Shown: positions 12,564 to 25,600 of the stretch, piece after piece | How the letters are laid out: each line of letters begins with the position of its first letter | How positions within the stretch are numbered: position 1 is the first letter of the stretch | Source of the DNA: Climacium dendroides | Taxonomy: Eukaryota > Streptophyta > Bryopsida > Hypnales > Climaciaceae | Length of the DNA: 64,000 nt | Assembly: GCA_950106755.1 (NCBI GenBank) | Contig: OX467092.1 | Coordinates: forward strand, 10,230,001-10,294,000 | Reading direction: 5' to 3' | The notes under the pieces: model-generated | Database searches by the model: none | Told to the model about the DNA's origin: nothing | Seen by the model: the letters and a program-made list of their open reading frames with translations, nothing else | Made by a program: the position numbers and the translations under genes

Positions 12564-13205
12564 TTAACCTTTGAATGCCCAAGACCTTTCTTGAGCTTCT
12601 TGGAGTTTGCTCTAAATTGACCAAAAAGCCAACATTTTGATGAGTTCCATCAATTTAAAAAAAAATTGTAATGTACAAATTCAAACTAGGCATGTTAAAG
12701 ATCACATGGGAAAAGAAAAACATAACCATTTATAGATTGAAATATTATAATTTTTTATCATCAAGATGCTAAAACTATGAAGGTGAAATCAAGTCTATAA
12801 ATCCTTTTTTTACATGACAAATCTAAAATTGATGTCACCAAAAAAAATACAATATTAGGAGACATAACCAATATAATCACAATCAATTTATGGCTTTCTA
12901 AAATGTATTACACAATTATTTGAAATGAATTTCTAATGTCATTTTTTCTCCACGACCCAATGTATTTGAGGCAAGAGCCCTCATTACTAAAAAATCAAGA
13001 TTTGCAATGGATATCCTCATACAAAATCTTGAATAGAAAAAACCATATGCATTTATTTTCAAGATTGAATTTTTGATGCTAAAAGTAGACTTCAAAAAGA
13101 ATGTGTAAAGAAGAAACTATTAAAAATAGTAATTTAATCAGATTTTATTTAATTTCAAAGTTTTGTCACCATGAAAATATGATGCCTTGAGCATTTAGGG
13201 GTTAA
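12564..13205. mobile_element. TTAA-flanked MITE-like element, copy 2
   Basis: TTAA (12564-12567) is followed by CCTTTGAATGCCC. The right end reads GAGCATTTAGGGG followed by TTAA (13202-13205). The ends are imperfect inverted repeats (CCTTTGAATG against CCCCTAAATG). The roughly 634-bp body is colinear with the copies at 1350-2208 and 38698-39354 and has no coding capacity. Confidence 0.65.
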
Positions 13206-13644
13206 TGTCACAACCAAGCATGGACGTCAAGAACCACCTTCCAACTTTAAAACCCTAAAAGACTGCAGGTGCAAAAAAACCATGTTGCAGAAGCCACAAG
13301 CCACCTGGTGGCCTTGAAATCCTTTACGGGTTACCTTACGTTGCCACAATTTAGTATCGTACTACCATTGCTTGTCAATTGACATATCAACATAGAGCGA
13401 AATATTCCAAGTGGCAAGCTGGCACCAAATGAGATGAGATTAGGTCCCCAATGTAATTCCACCTAATTCAAACAGGTGCCTTAAAATCGACACCAACAAG
13501 ACAATCTTTGATAATAAATACAAATCGAATTTAAGAATGTACACAAAATTTAACGTTAGAACTTGATTCCGAGTTAAGTCATCAACCGAAAATCTTTTGA
13601 ACCCTGACAATTTTTGTATACAGTATTCAAAATAATAATGCAAC

Positions 13645-13850
13645 CGCTTGGTCTCTCACGCTGCATAATGTTGATTATTATAATATTCATAATAGTAATG
13701 CATTAGAATCTCGTAATTACTGACAACTAGAATTTGGGGCCAGTCTAATAACAGGAACTTTACTCGAATGCTAATTAGGTGTAGTTACCTTAATGGGTTT
13801 CGTGCCCTCAACGAATCAGTCAACATGCAGCGTGAGAGACCAAGTGGTCG
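13645..13850. repeat. Inverted repeat spanning the thioesterase stop codon
   Basis: CTTGGTCTCTCACGCTGCAT at about 13647-13666 is the exact reverse complement of the last coding bases of the thioesterase gene, at about 13824-13843. Similarity continues for some bases beyond (GTTGA). The arms lie about 155 bp apart, so the transcript's end could form a hairpin. Confidence 0.75.
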
Positions 13851-16800
13851 GCATCATAGCGAGATAAGTAGCCTCGCGCTTCCTCTTCAGTCTCTGGCAG
13901 AACTTTCTTAATTGGAGTGGTTCTGGTTCTCAATGACTCAGAGTCCAGTGAAAAGGTGAAGTGGAAAGTATTGGAGACCTGCCGCAAGCAAAGCAAAGCA
14001 AAGCAAATACATTCTCAGTCAACTCAACAATTATCAACCTTAAATTCTTATTACAAGCAGGCTACACGGTATGAACTAAGAAATCTACAACATAGAACCC
14101 ATTGAACATGAACAGTACTGGGTTTCACACTTTTGAGTTTCAACAAGTTCAAAAAACTTCGTTAAACTTGAACTCTAACCCAACGGAAGTGTGTTGAAAT
14201 TCACAAAATTCATTGGACTTGGTGAACTCACAGGTGTGAAAACCGCTAATAATCCATTTTTTGTCAACTTGTGGTTTTCGAAACAAAACGTGTACGGTAA
14301 GCAACTCTTTTGAGTGGGCTACTAAGGCTACTAAGCACGAGCCCAAGTCTCTGCGGGTTAAAGTGATGGAGTCACAAAAAGGAGTAGCTTATCCTGAATA
14401 AAGGAACAAGCAAATCAAAAGGTTTGCCAACAATTGTTGGATTACATTTTCTTCATTGCATGCAGTACTTTATTTCACAAACCTTCAGTGCATGAGATTT
14501 ACGCCTACTAAGGCCAACACAACATAGACTATCGTGATTTCCAAGGTTCATTACGTAGATATGGTTCTTTTTCATTGAACCCAATGAATGTATGGTGATA
14601 ACAGGCTCTGACTGAATTGATTCACACAGACAATAAGAAAAGAGCAAACAAATAGAGTCCCGAATTGAATATTCAAATTCTCCAACTTACCTCACTGGAT
14701 CTTATTTCAGGTTGGGTGACATTGGCAACAACTTCAACATGGATGAGAGGCCTATCCACTCTGTCTAATTCAGTGTAAAGAATGTAAGCCTTGAACCGAA
14801 GCAAGTTCCCGACGTCTACCTGCAAAGACAAGGACTTTCATTGAGTTGAACATTTAACCGCAGCTAAAAGTTTAGAAAATTTTAGCTGATAGTCCATTCT
14901 AGCAATTTTCAAAACATGTTTCTATCGTTGAAAAATGTCAAGGTATGATTTCTTCAAATTGAGTTCGTTCCCACCCATGTAGCATTCTTTAGCCATTGAA
15001 GCATGCTACATGGCTGAAATTTTACATTCAGATGCCGAGATATTGCACTGACGAAGTACTCTTCCTATTTCGTACTACAGCCCCTTACGTACAATTCCCT
15101 GCATCTACGCTAACATCATATTCTTTTCTTACATCACCCAGCCTTCAACCTTCTCCTCGTTGTATCTTCAAATAAAGAATAGGTATCATGGATAACCAAG
15201 ATTTAGAGCATCAGGGCTGATTCCAAGGTGACACAGGGCCTCTCTAAGGTTGGTGCACCCATTTCTAATCCTCCACATTGTATAAAATCTTGAAAAAATG
15301 AAGATCATCAAATTCAAAGATGTTCTTTACAAGTGTTAGTTCGGGGTGCCATACACTGTTGAACTCTGACTCTCGATTTCCTTTTCGTTGAAAATTCATT
15401 ACTTCAGTTAGTCTATTCATTATACATGTTTTCACTTGTCAAATTTGCCTACGAGTATGCTGATTTCCATAAAGTACTGAAAGCAGGGGAATGTTATGTA
15501 CATTTCAGGGAACGAAGCCAGCAGGCTACAGTATCTCAAAAGGTGGAAACCACAAGTCCAGTTTCGAATCACGTACCGGTTTCCGAAAGTCTACATGATC
15601 AACCTCAAGAAAAAGAGGACGTGCGCCAGCGAACACATAGCAAGTGGAGAAAGCTAATTCAAAAGCACGGCGCATAAGGAAGCCTCCAAAGATGCGTCCG
15701 TGCATGTTGCGCTGCTGAGGTTGACAGATGATTGCATTCTCCAGTTTAGTCTGACGAATCAGCACGGCATCGCGGTCTGCAAGCGCTGGCATGTCGCACA
15801 GAATGCGACCCTGTCAACAAACGAACCCCTATAGATGTCACATGGCCTCAATGGCACCGTGGCAATGCAAATTAGGAAGCAAACTAGTAGAAACGCCAAA
15901 AAGCGAAACAGGCATTCCCTTTGGACGGCCCAAAAAATCCCTTCAAAGTTTTCAGTCAAGACTTGTACTCCCCAAATCCAACGTTACTACGTGCAGCCTA
16001 TCCTCAAGGATAACAATTACTACGGTCAACAAGCCTACAGGAAAATCTTTCAGCAAATTATAAAGAGGCTATTTGAGGGCTTAAAAAATTTCCAACACCC
16101 TTAGAGTAGGAATTTCCACCTACCTCAAAAAGTAAATCCTTGAGTCTTTGCTTGTCTACTTCTTCTTTCGACGCATCTGGAATTCCTTGCTTTCGTTGCT
16201 GTTTCTTAAGCTCATTCCTCGCTTCCCCTAGTGCATACAATCTTTTCTCCTCTTCTGTCTCTGGGACCAGCTGGTTCACTGGGGCTGCTTTCTTGGTCTT
16301 TGAATCTCGAGCCACAAAAGTGAAGTTCGCTACTATGGCAACATCCTCCTTTTCTGTCCGCCCTGACCAATTATGCAATTCAGGTAAGAAACCCTCCCGG
16401 CTGACAGTATTGAACTGTAGATCACGAAGAGACATATCAAATTCTAGCGAACAAAATATATGGCACAGGAGTAGTATAGAGGACCCGCTGTGCCGACCTG
16501 GCGTTCTGTAGAAGGCAATGAAGTCATATCCAAAGTAAAGAAAAACCCAGCGTACATATAAAAACCAAAGGTCAAAGATCCCTAATTGATTAGATCCTAA
16601 GCAAGACAGACTACAAAGCCTAGAAATTGATCCGGCCTTACCACGAACCCTATTCACAAACCCTTATCGTATATTGCTCAACTCCATAGGATTTATGAGG
16701 GCCTTTGAAGAGAACCCTGAAGCTAGGATTGAAGGTCTTCATGTACACTACAGGAGCCTTCAAAACATGACCTAGAGGGCGAATCCCTATCCAAATCCTC

Positions 16801-19272
16801 TAAAGTAAAAACTATACAATCTACAAGCAAATCTTAGTAGATGATAATGTCCGATGTCCAAATCTATTAAGGAAAGTACACCCAAGTACGCCCAAAACCA
16901 ATAAACTAAGAAAACTGACACAATGAACCAGAATTCTACGTTAGGGACATCAAATGTATGTACAACAACAGTACATAGAGTCGGTTTTGGGTGCACTGTT
17001 GTATTCACCTCACATGGATAATCAGTAGAAACAAACAGAACAAAAAACCTGTTCCTCTTCAGAAAGTATCGACTTGAGAAAAAACAAAAACCATTGCTTA
17101 TACTGTTCAGCTTCATCACTTAAGTAATGGAGTAAGATGTCATTCAAGAACCATACAAGCACACTGAAGTGAACCGGTATTGCTCAGAATATCTTTTGCA
17201 AATATGTAGACGAATAAACAGTTGCCTATACTACATTTTAATTCCTGCAAAGGGATTTGAAAAGCAAAACCTCCATCTCGTTGAATAATCTCCATACGAA
17301 TCTCCATGGAAGATCGACCCACCCATGCAACCGCGCCTCTCATCATAAGATCTTTCTCCACGAACAGAGGCTTCTTCATGCTGATTTTGTCCACGGAGGC
17401 AGTTACCAAAAGCAGTGGCCGGGTCATGTGATTGTCATCTGAACAATGCTGCCAGCATATACGCTCTCATTCTCTAGTCAAATATGCATCACTGTTGTGC
17501 CCTACCCATCTCACTGATGTTCAGCCACTGTCATTAGAATCATGCGCTAACAATTCACATCATTGCTTCCTGTCTCACAAGAGAAACAAGAATCATCAAA
17601 TATACTCGCCTACCCAAAACGGAAGATTGCCAAATCCCTAGAACAATTACCTGATTGTGTCCCAGATTGGTGCACTTATAACATTCTTTAGAGGAAGGTC
17701 TGTGCACCCATGGAATCAACATCTCACCTTGAGTATCAAAATCCATGATACCAATTTCCACAAAAACTACACATAAATTTTGGTACAAACTTTCAGAAAG
17801 AACAGAGTTTCAAAGGGGAAAAAGACAAAGTAACCAACCAATGGTCAAGCACAGTGATCAGACACCAGGGACTTGTGATTGATGCATGAGTTTCGTAAGT
17901 TTAGATTGAAGATCAGAATTGCAGTTTGGAATTGAAAGGGCGTAGCTTCGCATTGCTATAGAATGTTATGTAAAGCAAGAATTTACCTTCACGAAAAAAC
18001 AGGCAACCTCACTGCTTGCAATAATTTACGTTAAAACTGCACATGCAATGTACGTACTAGTTTTGTACTTCAAAACTTTGCAACATTGCACGTCAAGAAG
18101 ATCGCCAAATCCCTAAAATTCACAACCTAAACTTCAAGAACGAGCGTGATACGGAGGTGAAAATCGCCAATCTTTTGAAATTCACAGACCAAATTCAAAG
18201 AGGATTTCGGTGTACTGTGCAATTTTTTTACTCCATGCGCAGCTTTAACGAAAATTTAGTAGCACATAGTCAAGCATCAGCAAATACGCCCCTCAATATA
18301 CATAACAATCACCAAAGAAGTCAAAATTCCCATCTACATCCACAAGATACTCTCTATTCATTTCAAATAGGCCAAGCTTGTAAAAATCCAATGTCACAAA
18401 AGCGCAATCGTCTGCTTACAGACATTTTTTATTATACCTCACACAAGATTAGCACTCCAAAAAAATTGCAAATTCGCACAGCAAGGCAATCGCTGACCCC
18501 CGAAAATTCCCCGCACTAACTTCAAAAAAAAACCACGATCGGGCAGTTGACAATCCCCAATCCTTCGAAATTCACAGCGCAAATTAGTGTAATGTGCGAT
18601 TTCCACATACCATTGCAATTCAGAATAAATTCGTCTGCAGACAACCAAGACAGTCTCAAATTGCCAAGATAGCAAGGACCCAATGTGACAGAAAGGGAAA
18701 ATTCCCAACCCTAAACCGCTCCATACCTTCATGGCGATAGTCCCCGCGAGCGCATCCAAATCCTCCAACAACTTCCCAATCCGACACCCGTTCCACGGAT
18801 TCCGATACTGCTCCCTCAAAATCGCATCCCCAGCCAGTCCATACGACACACTCGTCCTGCTCATCGACGGCGTCCGCGTAATAACCTCCGTCGGCGCCTC
18901 TCCCCCCTCATTCCTGCCATCTTTCTCCCGGATGCTAGCCCGCGCTTGCCACAACGCAGCAGTCACGGGCGAGTGGTACATGCCGGGCCACAGCGCCCCC
19001 CCCGAGGAGGAGGGCACGGGCTGCTGCGATGGTCCCATCGTCCACGACACGTGACGGGAGGGCACCACTCGGGCGCCTCCATCACCTCCATCGCTGCTAT
19101 TGCTGGGGCTGCTGCTGTTGCGCTTGGAGCAGTCGTCAGAGGAGGCCGATCGTGAGAACAGAATTGTCCGTCTCAAGGGAATTGTCCGTGTGAAGAGAAT
19201 TGTGAGGCGGGGTGCTTGAATTTGGTGCAATAGAGAAGTGGCAATGCGGCGTTGCAGCAAGGCGGGCGCCAT
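13820..19272 (-). CDS. ACOT9-like acyl-CoA thioesterase (double hotdog), six coding exons
   Basis: The family hydrolyses acyl-CoA to free fatty acid and CoA. Exons, in transcript order: 19272-18727, 17448-17271, 16353-16124, 15810-15577, 14819-14691, 13978-13820. All junctions are GT-AG and in phase, giving about 491 aa. Residues 1-50 are rich in Arg, Leu and Ser with few acids (MAPALLQRRIATSLL), which suggests a mitochondrial or plastid transit peptide. Hotdog 1 runs from about residue 140 to 290 (YRNPWNGCRIGKLLEDLDA, RPLLLVTASVDKI, VANFTFVARD). Hotdog 2 starts near residue 325 (GRILCDMPALADRD, then NMHGRIFGGFLMRRAFELA at about 353-371). The last exon reads VSNTFHFTF, then KKVLPETEEEARGYL, as in plant homologues. 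The start at 19272 is chosen because the transit peptide begins there. The frame is open upstream to 19428, so a longer N-terminus is possible. The third exon's acceptor is the least certain boundary. Confidence 0.9.
17880..18720. repeat. Degenerate repeated segments in intron 1 of the thioesterase gene
   Basis: Phrases such as ATCGCCAATC, GAAATTCACAG and CCAATGTGACA recur with variation at about 18105-18240, 18360-18500 and 18540-18700. This suggests old tandem duplication within the intron. No alternative exon is supported. Confidence 0.35.
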
Positions 19273-19429
19273 AGCTGGGGCATGGAACTGCGAAAGCGGG
19301 AGAGACAAGTGCGGGGAGAGCCGCCCGGCCGCTGGCTGCTGGTGGGCGCAACATTCTCCTGCGACGGGAACTGCAACCAGAAGCTGAATGGGCCGAAAGT
19401 ACTCTGGAGGAAGCATTTGCGCAGCCAAA

Positions 19430-21390
19430 GGGCCCCCTTTATTTTAATATTGACCCTTGAAAGGTCTAAGAAGTCCAATTTGGGTTGCAGCATAGTTTTT
19501 TTTATTGGGCAATGCCCGACAATCAATCAGAAGCTTTGCTTGGCATAAACTGCAGGAAGAAAATTTGGATGAAATACAAGATTAATGGAAAAAAATTGGG
19601 ATGAAAAATGTGTAATGCAGTATTATATGTGCAATTAGATATTACACCTTGATTACGGCACTAAACCTATCCTAAAAATGAACACAACATTTTCTTCCTA
19701 TAGTTAGTTACGTGTATCGTGGCTTGAGGTCACCTTGGGCACTATTTTTGTTGAATAATTATTTTAAATTGGAAGGGATGTTTTGGCAATTTTTTTTTAA
19801 TAAGTAATTTGGCAATTATTAACTCTAGACAAACACTAAGAACACAAAGTGTCCAATGGATGAATTTCTTTGTCTTTGTTAAGTCGAATAATTTGTTGGA
19901 CCAAGAATTCACCAATTGGTCCAAAAATTAAGTCATGTTTGAGTGAGCACCTATCACTGAGGTTGTGTCCTTCTAGGGTTAAATTGTTTTTCACAACTTT
20001 TAGCAACTCTTGAAATAATCTGGGAAGTTGAAGAGTTTTCTTCGTTGCATAGGAAAGTAATAGTTGTGGCTTTTATTGAACTCATTACTTTTCATAGTAT
20101 CCTTGATTTATTGTAAAATTAGCAAAATGAATTTGGATTTCATATTTCATATTGAATTCGGAAAACCAAGGAAAATTGGGCTTCAAAACCATTGGGCTTC
20201 AAAAAATGTACTACATAATAATTTTTTCATTGAAGGTGACCTCAAGGTATGGTATTCGATATTCAAGGTGCACAAATTGACATAAAAGGTATTTGCACCT
20301 AAAAAATATTTTTTTCAAACCAAAAATTCTAAATATAGTTTGAAAAAAATATCATATCACAATGTTAACAAATGAAAGCAAACATGAATGCATTTGATCT
20401 GAGAGATTTTAGAATTTGTATGAATATATTGCAAATCTTTCAAGTTGAGGTCATAAGATCACCTATTGTTGACATTAGACTATCCTTGATTGGACACATA
20501 CCCTCAAAATACAAAATGCTTCAACTCTCATTGAATGCTTCAGATAACTCTTTAACTTCCATTGGTTTCTTTTAAAAACTAGTGTTGAGTTGAGCAAACC
20601 TTTTGTCATATTTGAGTCAATTAACTAATGTGAAGAACTCTATTCTAACTCATGGCAAATGGTTGGTGTTGGCAAAATAGCACTTTCACTTTAGATCATT
20701 ATTGCACCTCCTACCTGTTTGAGAAGTTGTAAAATGATTACATATTCTTCATGTATAATACTCAATTTGAACACAATGAGGTTTACATATTATAATGATC
20801 CCCCCCAAAAGATGCTATCTGTTGAATTTTCAATTCAACAATGTATGTCTTGCCATAATTTAGTTCACACTTCCTATTCCAAGACCATATATACAAATCC
20901 TACTAGACCTTTTAAGGATTAAGGCCTAATTGTTTGCTAATTTCAAAATCACTAAAATCAATCAATACGAGTAGTCAAATTGTTAAAATAATCATAAATT
21001 AGCTATAAATCATGCCTATAGACTTTGTATTGAAAACCAAACTAATTCTTTCTTTTATCCAAATAATAGTGGTGTTTTGGAGCCTACAAAATTGGACCCA
21101 AGTTCTGCAAATTGGATTGGCATAATCAAATTAGTGTGAAGGGGTTAGGGTTAGAATAAAAAATATTTTTAAAAATAGATGCTAAAGATTTTGGAAAGTT
21201 ATTTTTACCAAAATAATTTTTTTTGTAAGGAACAAACTCAATCTTTCCATTTTAAAGAAGTTTAGGATTATGAAGCATTTGTTGAATCACATTTTCCAAA
21301 TTTAATTTATTATTAAGCAGGGAATGTTGAACCAACCTGAGCACTGGGTATGGTAATTGAATTCATTTGTTTAGCAAACAAAAATTAATT
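19430..21390. other. AT-rich spacer between divergent genes
   Basis: No exon is recognised. The stretch lies between the 5' end of the minus-strand thioesterase gene and the leader of the plus-strand histone-fold gene. Promoters of the thioesterase gene should lie in its left part (19300-19600), but I see no unambiguous core element. A candidate TIR element is listed separately. Confidence 0.45.
19710..20262. mobile_element. Candidate TIR element (CTTGAGGTCACCTT ends)
   Basis: CTTGAGGTCACCTT at 19723-19736 is matched by its reverse complement AAGGTGACCTCAAG at 20233-20246. The flanks share looser symmetry. The roughly 540-bp interior is AT-rich and non-coding. No target duplication was identified. 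Confidence 0.35.
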
Positions 21391-21401
21391 TGGCTCGTCT
21401 A

Positions 21402-21444
21402 CAACAAACAAACAAACAAACAAACAAACAGACAGACAAACAAA
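21402..21444. repeat. (CAAA)n/(CAGA)n microsatellite
   Basis: A run of CAAA units with two CAGA variants sits just upstream of the GC-rich leader of the histone-fold gene. Confidence 0.9.
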
Positions 21445-21479
21445 TGTATTAAACATATAAATAACAGTCACCCAGCTGC

Positions 21480-22690
21480 CCTGCTGCCCAGCTGCTGGAA
21501 GACAGTTCCTCGCTCCCACTTGCGCAACGACCAAGCTTGCTTTGAAGCTTCGAGCTCGTTTTACTCGTTGCAGCTTTTCTTAAGGCTCTCCCCTCACGTG
21601 CTCCTCCGTGTTCCCCCTTCTCCGCCTCTTCTCCTCGTTGCGAGCAATCCACCGCCGTTTGCCAAGCAGAGCCGGCTCCTTTTTGTATCGAGGTTTCTTC
21701 GTCGGAGCTTTGACGAGACTTCGTTTCAGTTTGGTAGCGATCTAATCGACTGTGGTTGCGTTCTTGTCTCTTGCTGTCTTTGATTGCTTGTCTAGAGATT
21801 ATTCCTTTTCGGAGATTTTGTTCGTTTTTTTTTTTTCTTGTTTAGAACTCTTTTTGACATTGGCCACTTGCATTGCCGGGGGTGTATTGTATTGTATTGT
21901 ATTGTATTGGAGGGCGAGGTTAGCGATTCTGTGCGATCGATTTTTACGAGAGGGATAAGTTCGGGTTGTCGGTAATGCAGATGGTTTAGGAAGCCATTGG
22001 CCATTCTCTTAGCCCCGTTCGTCGGATGGAGCGTTACTTGTTTTAGTGCAGTTGGAGTTCTTTTAGACGTTTTTGTCGAACAATTGTTGCGGCAGCTTGA
22101 GGACGATGTGAGAAGCTGAAATTATTTATTGCTGTATCTTAACTCCGTCACTCTCTCTTCCGTATGTATAAGACAGCGGTTCGACGGGAAGTTCTTATGT
22201 AACTCATTGAATGTGCTCAGGCATTTGCCAGACGTTTTTGTCGAACTTTTGTTACAGCAGCTTGGGAACGGCGTGAGGAACTGAAATAAGTCATTGCTGC
22301 ATCTTACTCTGTAACTCTCTCCCTAGTAAATTTGAAGAGCGTTTCCAAGGGAAGTTCTTAGCACGTGCTCTAGGCATTTTGGCAATGCACTTTAGCAAGA
22401 ATCTGCCTGGCCTACGGAATCGAAAGCCTTAGGGAATTAGAGCTCATCGAAGTAAATTGAGACTCTATCCGATGCACGAAAAGCTCTATTTTTCTTCCCT
22501 ACATCGTTTACATAGACTGCAACAGATGAAAATAGGTAGAAAATTTGGTTAGAGTTTGTGGCAGGAACGGTGAGTTTGCGAAACTGTTGGCGGCACGTCG
22601 GCATACTGGGGCAGATTGTTTTTGACATGAGCTCCGAATTTCCTAGTTTATGCGAGGAATAAGTCGAGTTAGTCAGTTATCACAAGGGAG
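21480..22690 (+). promoter_or_regulatory. Probable promoter and 5' leader of the BTP histone-fold gene
   Basis: From about 21480 the sequence changes from AT-rich spacer to GC/CT-rich DNA. CT-rich runs at 21560-21660 are typical of plant transcript leaders. A palindromic G-box CACGTG lies at 21595-21600, a known target of plant bZIP and bHLH factors. A (TATTG)5 microsatellite lies at 21885-21909. The transcription start and any leader intron cannot be fixed by eye. Confidence 0.4.
22060..22390 (+). repeat. Tandem duplication (about 170 bp) in the leader of the BTP gene
   Basis: Two units, about 22062-22228 and 22230-22390, share AGACGTTTTTGTCGAAC, then GCAGCTTG, GTGAG, CTGAAAT, ATTGCTG and GGGAAGTTCTTA in the same order, with scattered differences. 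Confidence 0.75.
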
Positions 22691-22693
22691 ACA

Positions 22694-25600
22694 ATGAGGC
22701 TCTTAGGCGACAATGGAGCTGGCTACGAGCTGGCTCAGAGGCTAGAAGAAAACTCAATATGGCGGGCGTGGCTGGGAGAGAGGGAGTACGTTTTACTTCA
22801 ACCTTACTTAGCAACGCCAGGTACCTGGTCAGCCTTTATGCAAACAGAAAACCCTAGCGTCATAGCATTGCAGCTACGAGTACGAGCTTTGCTTTTTGAT
22901 AAAGCATTAGTTTCCCTTCATGTCGAATCTGCAACAACCTCCCCTCCGAGCGCTTTGGACAACTCATGTAAGCGCGAATATCAGTTTAACCTTATTATAT
23001 GTTCATAACCTTGTATCCTTGGAATAGAGCTTCATATGTATTAATCCACTAATTTTCAGCGTGTGATGGATATGATGTGCTGGTATCATTTGACCTGGCA
23101 TTGACTCACCCAAAAAATTCACCCTTGACACATTTCTGATAAGCGGTGTCATATCCGTAAGTCTAACCCTGTGCAAACGGAAGCTTGTGACTCACCCTTT
23201 TGTTATCGTTCTGTCCTATTTATTAGCATTGCGCTTGTCTTTGGATTCAGTTAAGTATATACACTAAGTAGCTGTAAACACATCACATTGAAATGGTGGA
23301 GCTCCCGGGTTACTCTTGCAATTTTAAACCGTGAATCGAGCAGGTCTTACGGGTGATGCGGAGTTCTTATGTAACCCTGAGAAGCGCTCCTAACAACGTG
23401 AGTTTTCTCTGTACCTGAACAGTTTTACAGTTGCACCCAGATAATGTATACTTTACTCTGGAACACGACGTTGAGGATTGGGCACGGTTGCAAGCGGGAG
23501 AATCGCCTACGTTGGCGGCTCTGCAGCTGAAGGTATGCAGTGTCGCTTTGGACCCAATGTTCGTACATGATTCTCTTCCTGATGTATGCGCCAAATAGTG
23601 TGAGAATTCTTTGTTTCCAGCTCTCTCGATATTGATGATGGGATCACCTTCTTTCAAGTAGCTTCGTGAGCTTCGAGTATCCAAAGCCTCGAGCTACCAA
23701 ATGTTGAGCATTCAGATGAAGTGTTGATCCTTGAATTTGACTGTACGTGTTTTCCTGCGATTTCTGTCTTGATTTGACTTGTGCGTACCCTTGTCCTTTT
23801 TTTACGAACGCGTTCTTAATATTAATTTCATTGTTGAGTTTTTGTTGACAGCATGGATTGGATACTTCAGTGAGCATTACCAGGTGGATTAGTGCAAACC
23901 TCCTGAAGCATTTTTTTCGTTGCTAGTGCTGATCACCTCATTAGTACTCAACTTAGACCTTTGGCGATGATTATTTGTAGTGTTCCTTGCAGTGGTATTT
24001 TAATTTATTCCATTCTATTCACATACATTTCTTGCTGTTTGTTTGATACACCTCATCTACTCTGTGGTACTTGTGAACAAAATCTTATGTATTTTATTCG
24101 TTCAGGTCCAGCAAGCTCAAGGATGCAGAGAGTGGTCATGGTGGGATTATTAGCCGGCCTATCAAAGCTTCTCAATCTGTTCAAAGCGTCTCAAGTTCCC
24201 TGATAAGCCCCAGACAGGTTAGTAGTGCCTGTAAGCCTGTGACTTCTAAGAATATTTCGAAATGTTTGATGCTGAAGGATAGTCAGCATTTGAATTGAAA
24301 ACTATTGTGTGAGGCTTATTTTGTTCCCGGTGTGGAGCTTGATTGATTCTGAGGTGAAGTGTTTGTTTTGGTGGTGGGCAGCTAGCGAATCGGACACATG
24401 CAAAGACGGGCTCCAGTATTTCTGGCAATGCTTTGGATCATCGTACACTGGGAGAGCTATGGTATACTCAATATTTGCAGAGGGATCTTATGAACAGAAT
24501 GAATCGGTTAGCACGACGCACTGCTCAACGTGGACTTCCATTTGGTGATCAAGAAGCTTGTCTGCGTACGCCAATGGAAATGGCTGACTACGTCTCTAAT
24601 CAAGCAAATCATCGAAAACGGCGCCCAGTCTTTCGAATCGATGGGGAATCAAAGCAAAGTCTCTCAGGTCATGAGAGATCTATCCATGGAGGAGACGATG
24701 GTGCCCTATTCATTCCGGAGTATCAATATCTAGCAAATTGTGTGCCGGAGAACGCAGTCCCCGCAGGGCCAGATCTCTCTATTAATGGACTCAGTGCGCA
24801 AGGGGCATTTCTAGATAAACTCGATCACTTGCGAGATCTGTCTTCAGGTCTGTTCATAAAAGGGAAGGACCGACTTGGACCATCAACAGAGGTCTGCAAT
24901 CATCGTTCCAAGAAAGATGCGTTTGGCCGAGGTGAGGGCCTTGTTCTCGAGCGATAAGTATGACGGCCTTCTTTTCCTCATTGCTTGCCGGCAGGTTTCA
25001 GGATGATGTGTGGAGTTGCCTGAAAGATATTGCTATTCCACTATAATATCTGCGTCTTATTAGGAAATGGACGAGTCTTCAGATAGAAGCCATCTGTTCT
25101 TGGCAGTTACTCTGAAGTTATCGCTTGGTTGGAGTAGCATTGCGCTCGCTACCGTTGAGGAGTGGAGGAAGATCTAGAAGAGCTCACTGCACAGATCAGG
25201 GCTTACTAATGCCCCATGCTCGAGTTCATAGCGAAAGCTTATTCTGCGGTAGCCACTCCTGGGGGCTGGTGAAGTTAGTAAGCTTTTATTTTAGTCGGTT
25301 TTCGTTTACTAATGTTCTTTGGGTTCTGGTATCAGAAACGAGTGACCTTTAGAAACCTTCCCTCAATCAGCACATTCCTTTGAGCTGTTTTTGGTTGTAA
25401 TCTTATTTTTCCATGTCAATTCCTGACTTAGGTAATTCAAAAGAGATCGGCCATAAAAACGGGTGCTCTGACGAGGTTGCTCAACAGCTTGCTGAACAAG
25501 CAGTTGTGAGATTGGTGGCAGCTGCTGGGTTTGAAGGCTTGAAACAGGCTCCTTTACGAATTCTCGCGGAACTATTGATACGCCGTGTGCAAAAGTTAGG

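Noticed and set aside
15791..16511. Plus-strand frames of 89-123 codons over the thioesterase exons
   Set aside because: They are shadows opposite the exons at 15577-15810 and 16124-16353, whose minus-strand frame matches the hotdog family.
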